Shown here piece by piece: positions 1-5,040 of a DNA stretch of 10,633 nt (its first letter is position 1; every line of letters begins with the position of its first letter). The notes below the pieces were generated by a model, which did not search any database, was not told the DNA's origin, and worked only from the letters and a program-made list of their open reading frames with translations. The position numbers were made by a program, and so were the translations under genes. Origin of the DNA: Spirochaetaceae bacterium (lineage in GTDB: Bacteria > Spirochaetota > Spirochaetia > Treponematales > Breznakiellaceae); NCBI GenBank assembly GCA_031255315.1, contig JAIRSS010000249.1, positions 1 to 10,633 of the forward strand, in the 5' to 3' direction.

Positions 1-1658
1 AGCTCGGATAAAAAGGAACTGCCGTCGACCGCCGCGCTCCCATAATCAGCGCCGTGGCGTATCATCTGGTACTGTAGATGCGCCCGTGTTTGCGGCAGAG
101 GCATGGCCTCAAAGCGAAGTAGCAGTTCATCCGAATTCGGCGGCAGGTAATACCCAAGCCCTTCGCCGTTATTGGTATACGCGGTTTCCATAGGCGTTCC
201 GCCGTACCACGGCACGATTTCTCTGGTATGGGTATAACAGTAGGGCTCGATTTTTGTATAACGCAGAGACAGGGACGAGAAGGGCAGCCCCGGAATATAG
301 GCCTGAGCGCCGGTCTGGAAGGCGTACATAGACCGGTCCAGTTCAAACATACGCTTCTCAACGCTTACTTCATCGAGAAACAGGGAAAACCACAGCCCGG
401 CAATGCCCGGATACTGGGCTTTCAGGTTAAAGAATATGCCGAGGTTATCGAAGTCGCCGATATTGCTCTGATAAAAGAAGGCGTTGACCAGCGGAACCAT
501 ATAGCCAAGCTCAAAACGCTTGGGCCAGACCACGCTGGTTCCCGCGTCAAAATGAAGAAACTGTTTATAATCAAGCTCGATCATTGACAGGGAAAAAGCG
601 TTTTGATTGCTTGCAGCTGAAACCTTAATCCCCTCTTCGTTGAAAAACTCAAGGATGCCGCTGAGGGTTGAAAACCGCAGCCATGAATACGGCGTGAAGA
701 CCGCTTCCATGGCCAGAAACGGCTGCGCCTGCCGGTTGAAAACCAGACTGCTCCCGTTGCTCATGCCGCCCCATTCCCGTTCCATCCGCCCAACCCGGTA
801 CCTGACACGCTTATTCAGCAGAACACCGCTGAGTTCCGGCAGCACCGTATAGCCCGCCGAAAGGCCCTCAGGCCAGGAGAGGTGCCCGCCTGATGAAATA
901 TCAGAGAGGCCGAACACATAGCCGTCCCAACGTTTCTGATAGCTGTAGGGGAAAAACGCCGCCGGCTGGCTGTAGGTGGGGACGAACCGATCGTACGTTG
1001 CCGGATCATCCGGATCCGGAGCTTGGGGAAACCCCTCGTAATAGCTGTGGTAGTCGTTATTATGCCGTTCACGGGGGGCGCGCAGGAGCGCTCCGGCAAA
1101 GGTAAAGCCATAGGAGAAGCCGTCGCCCAGATCGCCCAGGATAAAACCGGTGATCCGCGTATCGGTCCCCCAGGAGAAGCCGTCGCCGAAGCCGCCGGAA
1201 ACCAGCGACTCGGCTCTGACGCCGATGTCGTTTGAAATATGGGTATCGTTTTTCCCTACCTCGCCGGCGGTATAGAAGGCCCCGCGCTGCCAGTCAAGCC
1301 CTTCATCTGGAGCGCGGTAGGCGGCCCGCGCTTCGTACAGGATACGGCGTTCCCCTTCGTTCAACGCGCCGCGCCCGGCATTCTCGTTTCCCAGAATCTC
1401 GCTGATAGCCGAGAGCACGGCGTCGCGGGAATACGGTTTCGCCCCGCCACGGGGAGCGCATAACCCGCGCAACTGCGCCTGTTCCAGAATATAGTACACA
1501 CTGCTGTCGAGCGGCGCTGATACATGGCGTTGGGCCGCCAGCGCCGCCGGTATAAGCGCGCTTAATACGAACGCGGCGAAAAGCCTGAAAGATCTGTTCC
1601 TGCCGCGGTATCCTGCGGCGCCCAGGGATGCGCGGGCATCCAACGGTTTTCCGTTCAT
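1..1658 (-). CDS. Wzi-family outer-membrane beta-barrel protein (capsule assembly-like), 3' end outside window
   Basis: Reading down from ATG at 1658 the frame stays open for 552 codons and leaves the window, so the C-terminus is missing. The product has an n-region with Arg/Lys (residues 18-25), a hydrophobic stretch at 26-42 (LFAAFVLSALIPAALAA) and a likely cleavage site after ALA, so it is exported. The mature N-terminus has the 'APLDSSVYYILEQAQLRGL...KPYSR' pattern (about 48-78) usual for Wzi-family proteins. The segment near residues 285-320 (GRMEREWGGMSNGSSLVFNR) resembles the family's conserved GR-x-x-WG-x-G motif. Many alternating aromatic/polar strands fit an outer-membrane barrel. 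Family members anchor or organise surface polysaccharide; that role is inferred here. An AGGAG lies 11 bases before the ATG. The gene directly follows a 70-codon ORF in the same frame and probably shares its promoter. The n-region is long, so a downstream start is possible, but I see no better one. Confidence 0.75.
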   Translation of the reverse strand, partial: MNGKPLDARASLGAAGYRGRNRSFRLFAAFVLSALIPAALAAQRHVSAPLDSSVYYILEQAQLRGLCAPRGGAKPYSRDAVLSAISEILGNENAGRGALNEGERRILYEARAAYRAPDEGLDWQRGAFYTAGEVGKNDTHISNDIGVRAESLVSGGFGDGFSWGTDTRITGFILGDLGDGFSYGFTFAGALLRAPRERHNNDYHSYYEGFPQAPDPDDPATYDRFVPTYSQPAAFFPYSYQKRWDGYVFGLSDISSGGHLSWPEGLSAGYTVLPELSGVLLNKRVRYRVGRMEREWGGMSNGSSLVFNRQAQPFLAMEAVFTPYSWLRFSTLSGILEFFNEEGIKVSAASNQNAFSLSMIELDYKQFLHFDAGTSVVWPKRFELGYMVPLVNAFFYQSNIGDFDNLGIFFNLKAQYPGIAGLWFSLFLDEVSVEKRMFELDRSMYAFQTGAQAYIPGLPFSSLSLRYTKIEPYCYTHTREIVPWYGGTPMETAYTNNGEGLGYYLPPNSDELLLRFEAMPLPQTRAHLQYQMIRHGADYGSAAVDGSSFLSE

Positions 1659-1871
1659 TTATGCGGCCACTCCTGCCTGTATCGGCGAAGACGGTTCCAG
1701 CCCGCCCAACTCGTTCTCCCAGCACAGGGCTATATCCGGGGTCTGGCCTAATTGGGGGTCCGCGAAAGTCAGCTCCCGGTGGGTTGCGGGGACGCTTCCC
1801 CCCACTTTGTAGAAGGCCTCCGCCAAGGAGGGGAATTGCGCCCCGGAAGCGGAAAATACGTCATTGCTCAT
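1659..1871 (-). CDS. Hypothetical 70-residue protein upstream of the Wzi-like gene
   Basis: I do not recognise this protein. It starts at ATG 1871 with a good ribosome site (AAGGGAG, about six bases upstream) and sits about 30 bases below a sigma70-like promoter, so it is well placed for expression. It has no signal peptide or membrane segment, is rather acidic, has one Cys, and is rich in Pro, Gly, Ala and Ser. Third positions are mostly G or C, as in the flanking genes, which supports coding. Its TAA is immediately followed by the ATG of the Wzi-like gene in the same frame, so translation of the two is probably coupled. It could be a small leader-type protein, the remains of a longer gene, or a spurious ORF in a real leader. 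Confidence 0.5.
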   Translation of the reverse strand: MSNDVFSASGAQFPSLAEAFYKVGGSVPATHRELTFADPQLGQTPDIALCWENELGGLEPSSPIQAGVAA

Positions 1872-1899
1872 GGGTTACTCCCTTTTAAGTGGTTAAAAC

Positions 1900-1929
1900 A
1901 TAGTAAATTGTTTTCCTGGGGAAGGTCAA
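1900..1929 (-). promoter_or_regulatory. Sigma70-like promoter for the 70-aa ORF and Wzi-like gene
   Basis: On the minus strand TTGACC (1924-1929) is followed after 18 bases by TACTAT (1900-1905). Transcription would start near 1893, giving a short leader that still contains the AAGGGAG ribosome site before the ATG at 1871. The -35 box matches the consensus at five of six positions and the -10 at four of six. Confidence 0.55.
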
Positions 1930-2022
1930 TTCCCTTTCAGAGGCGTTGTTTTTCTATCGTAAGGAAACGCCCGTCCCCTCCCAGGAGAAATCTTTGTCCA
2001 CCGGCGGGAAGAGGCCGGCGCA

Positions 2023-2089
2023 TCAATACCGGGACAGGAAGAAAGAGCTGGCGGCGCCGGAGACCATCCACCCGGCAAGCCGGTATTGA
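2023..2089. repeat. Perfect 10-bp inverted repeat with 47-base spacer
   Basis: TCAATACCGG at 2023-2032 is the exact reverse complement of CCGGTATTGA at 2080-2089. The 47 bases between contain the palindrome GGCGCC. As RNA from either strand this would close a long stem-loop; as DNA it could be the ends of a tiny repeat element. No target-site duplication or poly-T tract is obvious, so its nature is open. Confidence 0.5.
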
Positions 2090-2124
2090 AAGGGCGAGAA
2101 ACGTGTGTTAAGAGGAGAAGAAAC

Positions 2125-2154
2125 AGGACGAAAGTCAATAAATTAGAATATAAT
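2125..2154 (+). promoter_or_regulatory. Possible promoter for the PD-(D/E)XK gene
   Basis: A perfect TATAAT occurs at 2149-2154 in an AT-rich patch. The best -35 at 18-base spacing is AGGACG (2125-2130), which matches the consensus only in GAC. If used, the message would carry a leader of almost 200 bases that includes the hairpin at 2294-2317. Confidence 0.3.
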
Positions 2155-2293
2155 TGAATTCACTGGTACATAAAGAAGACGTCATTGCCCGCCGGCCGCT
2201 GCCCCGGCAGGTTGATTCGCAGCGAAGGGTTTCATACTCAAGAGCCCGCTCACCGGTTCGCGGGGGAGCTTTAGGGCGGGGTTGTTGATTAGG

Positions 2294-2317
2294 CGGCCCC
2301 GTTTATGACGGAGGCCG
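2294..2317 (+). promoter_or_regulatory. Stem-loop in the leader of the nuclease-like gene
   Basis: CGGCC-CCGT (2294-2302) pairs with ACGG-A-GGCCG (2308-2317): nine base pairs with one bulged A and a five-base loop TTATG. It lies about 40 bases upstream of the ATG at 2355 and leaves the AGGAGG ribosome site free. There is no U tract, so it is not an intrinsic terminator; a role in message stability or as a protein site is possible. Confidence 0.4.
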
Positions 2318-2354
2318 AGCAGTCGGGCTGAGATAAGCGTATTAGGAGGACAAT

Positions 2355-2924
2355 ATGGCGGAAATAATCCAACCCCAAATGGGATTGAATTTCGAGCAGG
2401 TCTGGGCGGCGCTCATGGAGAACCGTCAGCAGATGAAGGAGACTGACCGGCAGATGAAGGAGACCGACCGCAGGATGAAGGAGCTCCAAAAAAGTATGGG
2501 AGCGTTGGGCAACCGGTTCGGGGAACTGGCTGAACATCTGATCTTACCCAATATCGTCCAGAAGTTTAATGCTTTTCACTATCATTTTAAGTATGCGTCC
2601 ACAGGGCATAAGTTGTTTAACCCTGAGACCGGCCGGATAGCGGCGGAGTTTGACATATTCCTGGAGAATGACGCCGCCAGCATCGGGGTGGAAGTGAAAG
2701 CAAAGCCTACGGAGAAAGACCTGGAGGAACATATTCAGCGGCTTGATCTTTTGAGGAAATATAAAGACGAGGAGGGGGACAAACGGGCGATCCGGGGGGC
2801 GATAGCCGGGGCGATAATGAGTGAATCCGTGCGGCGGGCGGCGTTGAGCGCCGGGTTGTATGTGATCGAACAGTCGGGGGATACGGTGCGGATAGAGGAA
2901 CCGCTACGTTTACGGGCATGGTGA
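2355..2924 (+). CDS. PD-(D/E)XK nuclease-fold protein with N-terminal repeat coiled coil (DUF3782-like)
   Basis: The 189-residue product begins at an ATG preceded by AGGAGG at six-base spacing. Residues 22-50 form a charged coiled coil built from the seven-residue unit QMKETDR, encoded by near-identical 21-bp repeats. The C-terminal domain has a PD-(D/E)XK-like signature: upstream acids in GELAEH (58-61), then EFD (98-100), 12 residues, and EVK (113-115). This resembles the small DUF3782-type proteins that occur in many copies in some spirochaetes and cyanobacteria; I place it there from memory of the pattern. The catalytic-type residues are all present, so a metal-dependent nuclease is plausible, but substrate and role are unknown. 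It has no membrane segment and no partner gene; its neighbour hxlB is convergent. A mobile or accessory origin is possible, although base composition is not obviously different. Confidence 0.7.
   Translation: MAEIIQPQMGLNFEQVWAALMENRQQMKETDRQMKETDRRMKELQKSMGALGNRFGELAEHLILPNIVQKFNAFHYHFKYASTGHKLFNPETGRIAAEFDIFLENDAASIGVEVKAKPTEKDLEEHIQRLDLLRKYKDEEGDKRAIRGAIAGAIMSESVRRAALSAGLYVIEQSGDTVRIEEPLRLRAW
2430..2483 (+). repeat. 21-bp tandem repeats encoding the MKETDR heptads
   Basis: Two 21-base copies (2430-2450 and 2451-2471) differ at two bases, both synonymous, and a third partial copy follows to 2483. Each copy is seven codons, so gain or loss of a unit would lengthen or shorten the coiled coil by two helical turns without shifting the frame. 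Confidence 0.8.
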
Positions 2925-2932
2925 GGGGTGCG

Positions 2933-2975
2933 GCAGAGTAAAGGATAGGCGTACCCTCTGCGGATACTCGGGTAC
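2933..2975. other. Two overlapping inverted repeats between convergent genes
   Basis: GCAGAG (2933-2938) pairs with CTCTGC (2956-2961), and GTACCC (2951-2956) pairs with GGGTAC (2970-2975). The two stems compete for the same bases. They lie between the ends of the nuclease-like gene and hxlB, where a shared terminator would be expected, but neither strand shows a clear U tract. Confidence 0.35.
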
Positions 2976-3003
2976 ATTTGCAACAGGCGGCCCGGCTCCC
3001 ACT

Positions 3004-3543
3004 CTACCAGTGCATCCCCGTAGCGGCGTCATTGCCAACCGCGTCCCGCCGGCTGATTAGACAACACAGCGCGTCCAGGGATATATGGAGGGACTGATCG
3101 AATAAAGAACTTAAAAGCTGTATGGAAGTCCGGCTGCTTCCGCTGTCGCCCCGAACCGTACCGGGGATGCAAAGCGTCTGGTCCGCTGCGCCGGCCAAGG
3201 GGGAATCTTTTTTGCTGGTAACGGCTAAAACAACACCGCCGGCCGTTTTCGCCTTTCGCGCGTCGTTGACCACTGCGGCGCTGCCGCCGGAACCGGAAAC
3301 GCCGATGAACACATCGTCCTTGCGCAGGGCCGGCGTGATTGTTTCTCCCACCACATATACTGTGTAGCCCAAATGCATTAAGCGCATGGCAAAACCCTTG
3401 GCCGTTAATCCGCTGCGCCCCTCGCCGCCCACAAAGATCCGGGACGTTTTTTTGATGATCCTCAAAGCCGCTTCCATTTCTTCTTCTTTGACCTGAGCCA
3501 AAACATCCCGTATTTCCGCTTGAATGACGTCAAGAATTTCCAT
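3004..3543 (-). CDS. hxlB: 6-phospho-3-hexuloisomerase (SIS-domain sugar isomerase)
   Basis: The 179-residue protein is a single SIS domain. It shows the hallmark RIFVGGEGRSGL (35-46), the FAMRLMHLGYTVYVVGET stretch (51-68), the phosphosugar-binding SGSGGS (83-88) and TSKKDSPLA (109-117), and the SIQ-x-x-SSLFDQ region (140-150). It converts D-arabino-3-hexulose 6-phosphate to fructose 6-phosphate in the cytosol, following HxlA. Pairing with the synthase just upstream (109-base gap) makes the assignment firm against other SIS isomerases such as KdsD/GutQ. The start has AAGGAG 11 bases upstream. Two oddities: the position usually held by Glu in the family's SLFEQ motif is Asp (149), and the tail ends in GMHW instead of the usual HANLE-like C-terminus. 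Length is close to normal (about 180-190). Confidence 0.88.
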   Translation of the reverse strand: MEILDVIQAEIRDVLAQVKEEEMEAALRIIKKTSRIFVGGEGRSGLTAKGFAMRLMHLGYTVYVVGETITPALRKDDVFIGVSGSGGSAAVVNDARKAKTAGGVVLAVTSKKDSPLAGAADQTLCIPGTVRGDSGSSRTSIQLLSSLFDQSLHISLDALCCLISRRDAVGNDAATGMHW

Positions 3544-3636
3544 CGGTACTTCTTCTCCTTATAGTATTGTTCCCAAACTTCAAATATGGAACCGTCTCAC
3601 CGGCGCCGTATTTGCGATTGTCCGTCTCAGCGTTCT

Positions 3637-3651
3637 GGGCTTAATCAGCCC
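3637..3651 (-). promoter_or_regulatory. Small stem-loop just after the hxlA stop codon
   Basis: GGGCT/AGCCC (3637-3641 and 3647-3651) forms a five-base-pair stem with a five-base loop directly after the hxlA stop. The intergenic message also repeats TGAGACGG twice, 30 bases apart (3592-3599 and 3622-3629, minus strand). No U tract follows, so transcription probably continues into hxlB; the hairpin may set the ratio of the two messages by protecting the hxlA 3' end. Confidence 0.35.
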
Positions 3652-3652
3652 G

Positions 3653-4282
3653 TTAAAGACCTCCGGTAATCGCTTCTTTAAAATCCGCAATGGCTTTCGG
3701 TATATCGCCGCTTTTTGTGATTGCGCTTCCCACAACAGCGATTTCTATTCCCGCGGACTTGAGAAACGGGATAGCCGCAAGCCCTATCCCTCCCGCCGCG
3801 GCGATACGGAACGGCCCCGCCAGGGGTTCCATGCCGGCGTGGATTGTTTCCATAAGCCCCGCGCCGGAACAATCGCTCGGAAGGTGGAGGCAGAAAACAG
3901 CGTCATCGAAAACGGTAAGCGCCTTTATTTCCTCCGCGTCCAGCCCCAGCAGATCAATCATATACTCGCGGCGGTATTTCCGTGCGGTCTTTTGGCAAGC
4001 CCGGATAGTTGCGGGTGAAGCCGCTCCCATAACGGTGGCGATATCCGCCCCCTCCTCAAAGGCCCGGCGGAATTCGTATTCCCCTTCGTCAATAGTTTTT
4101 ATATCCGCCAGAAAGATTTGCCCGGGAAATTGTTTTTTCAGGAACCCGACGCTGCCGGAAAGTCCGAAATCCTTGATGAGGGAAGTGCCCGCCTCAATAA
4201 TATCAACCCCGCCGCGGGTAAGACGAACCAGGCGCTCCGCTTCGTTCAAACTAACCCGGTCAACAGCCATTTGTAAAAACAC
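3653..4282 (-). CDS. hxlA: 3-hexulose-6-phosphate synthase (orotidine-5'-phosphate decarboxylase superfamily)
   Basis: The 209-residue product is a (beta/alpha)8 barrel of the HPS/KGPDC suprafamily. Expected active-site residues are visible: Asp8 (MAVD), Glu30 (DIIE), the DIKTID motif with Asp60, Lys62 and Asp65, His133 (CLH), the phosphate-binding AAGGI (162-166) and VGSAIT (184-189). Ala in VGSAIT, where ulonate decarboxylases have Arg, favours the hexulose-phosphate synthase. It condenses formaldehyde with ribulose 5-phosphate using Mg2+. The GTG at 4282 is preferred over the ATG four codons later: GGAGG lies eight to nine bases before it, and MFLQMAVD aligns with the family's usual MKLQLALD start. 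The His133 region (HLPSD) is shorter and more divergent than the usual HTGYDEQ. It is the first gene of an operon with hxlB and is driven by a good promoter at 4401-4428. Confidence 0.88.
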   Translation of the reverse strand: MFLQMAVDRVSLNEAERLVRLTRGGVDIIEAGTSLIKDFGLSGSVGFLKKQFPGQIFLADIKTIDEGEYEFRRAFEEGADIATVMGAASPATIRACQKTARKYRREYMIDLLGLDAEEIKALTVFDDAVFCLHLPSDCSGAGLMETIHAGMEPLAGPFRIAAAGGIGLAAIPFLKSAGIEIAVVGSAITKSGDIPKAIADFKEAITGGL

Positions 4283-4355
4283 CGCTCTTTACCTCCTCAA
4301 AATATAACGCCGGTTCTTTCCTTTTTGGAAGCCCGTCAGCCCCCGTTCTTCCCCA

Positions 4356-4377
4356 CCCGTACATGCAGCATTACGGG
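4356..4377 (-). promoter_or_regulatory. Palindrome/stem-loop in the hxlA leader, candidate operator or attenuator
   Basis: CCCGTA (4356-4361) and TACGGG (4372-4377) are perfect inverted repeats; the inner ATG/CAT extends the stem to nine pairs with one bulged base and a three-base loop. The site lies some 15-40 bases downstream of the predicted hxlA start. A third related arm, GCCCGT at 4331-4336, can pair with ACGGGC at 4373-4378 instead, so two structures exclude each other. This may be a regulator binding site or a leader switch. Confidence 0.45.
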
Positions 4378-4400
4378 CATAGAAGCGCCTCAATAAATAT

Positions 4401-4428
4401 ATTCTATATCAGCCTTTGAATCTGTCAA
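4401..4428 (-). promoter_or_regulatory. Sigma70-like promoter of hxlA-hxlB
   Basis: On the minus strand a perfect TTGACA (4423-4428) is followed after 16 bases by TAGAAT (4401-4406; five of six). The start would be near 4394, giving a leader of about 110 bases before the GTG at 4282. It is the best sigma70-type promoter in the window and lies back to back with the flagellar promoter at 4451. Confidence 0.75.
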
Positions 4429-4450
4429 ACTGTTTTTTGAGAATTTGTTC

Positions 4451-4478
4451 TAAACCTTCTTCTTCCTTTTACCGATAA
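4451..4478 (+). promoter_or_regulatory. Sigma28 (FliA)-type promoter of the flgN-like/flgK/flgL/fliW/csrA operon
   Basis: TAAA (4451-4454) is followed by ACCGATAA (4471-4478), close to the sigma28 consensus TAAA-N15-GCCGATAA but with a 16-base spacer. Transcription would begin near 4485, only about 15 bases before the ATG at 4500, leaving just room for the GAGG ribosome site. The genes behind it are late flagellar genes, the class that FliA normally controls. Confidence 0.72.
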
Positions 4479-4499
4479 GAATGAAGAGGTATAGCAGGC

Positions 4500-5024
4500 A
4501 TGGGCAGGGAGAACGCGGCGGCGGATTCCGGCGGCAGTCCGGAATACAGCCGGTGTACGGCGGTTTTAGAACAGGAACGGGAACTGGTGACGAAGATTGC
4601 CGGGTTGCAGGCGTTGATTCGAAAGGCGGTTGTAAGCCGGCAGTGGATGGACTTTGAGGCCCTTCTGGGGGAGTTGGGGCGCATTGGGGCTCAAATTGAG
4701 GACCTGGATGCCGATCGTATCCGAATATTCAGCGTTGTCGCGGGAAAAGCCGGGGAGGGTTCCGCTGGCTTTTACACAGCGGTATCCCGTTTTCCGCCGG
4801 ATGAACGGAAAGCGGTTGCCGAAGTATACCGGAAACTTAGAATGGAAGCCAGGAAAGTCAGGCTGGAGAGCGGCGCTCTGATGAATTACATCGCCGGAGC
4901 CGGCTTGCTGGTTACGGGGTTTCTGGAAGCGGCCTTTCCGGACCGGAAAGGTAGGATATATTCCCGCAGCGGCGCTCAGGTTCAGGCGGATATGCGGAGT
5001 ATGATAGTGAACCGCCATTTTTAG
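4500..5024 (+). CDS. flgN: FlgN-like flagellar export chaperone
   Basis: This 174-residue, mostly helical protein precedes flgK by 16 bases, the usual place for FlgN. Residues 19-75 give one long heptad-like helix (LEQERELVTKIAGLQALI...) and 95-145 two further helices; the GRIYSRSGAQ stretch near the C-terminus (151-160) resembles the end of FlgN proteins. FlgN binds the C-terminal helices of FlgK and FlgL in the cytosol and delivers them to the flagellar export apparatus. There is no signal peptide; a hydrophobic patch near 128-142 looks like part of a helix and not a membrane segment. The ATG at 4500 has GAGG ten bases upstream and lies right behind the sigma28-type promoter. Sequence similarity within this family is weak, so the call rests mainly on context and helical character. 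Confidence 0.7.
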   Translation: MGRENAAADSGGSPEYSRCTAVLEQERELVTKIAGLQALIRKAVVSRQWMDFEALLGELGRIGAQIEDLDADRIRIFSVVAGKAGEGSAGFYTAVSRFPPDERKAVAEVYRKLRMEARKVRLESGALMNYIAGAGLLVTGFLEAAFPDRKGRIYSRSGAQVQADMRSMIVNRHF

Positions 5025-5040
5025 TACTTCAGGAGGAACT

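Larger units (their letters stand above)
1930..2354. other. Gene-free, GC-rich intergenic region with several inverted repeats
   Basis: No convincing protein-coding frame lies in this stretch of about 425 bases. It contains a small hairpin CCGGC/GCCGG (2001-2018), a perfect 10-bp inverted repeat (2023-2032 with 2080-2089), a purine-rich run around 2111-2134, a TATAAT (2149-2154), and a strong hairpin at 2294-2317 just before the next gene. The part after about 2160 is probably the leader of the nuclease-like gene. I see no tRNA, insertion-sequence end or known riboswitch core. Confidence 0.5.

Noticed and set aside
1926..2138. Minus-strand 70-codon frame with a hydrophobic start (TTG)
   Set aside because: It needs a TTG start without ribosome site, its body is rich in Pro/Ser/Arg with no recognisable pattern, and it spans the inverted repeats and the promoter of the next gene.
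2318..2345. GGGCTGAGAT resembling part of a TPP riboswitch core
   Set aside because: The second conserved TPP segment (the CTGGATAATGCC-type motif) is absent, and the downstream gene has no link to thiamine.
2355..2924. Possible toxin, restriction or defence system around the nuclease-like gene
   Set aside because: No methyltransferase, antitoxin, helicase or other partner gene lies next to it; the neighbours are a Wzi-like gene and hxlB.
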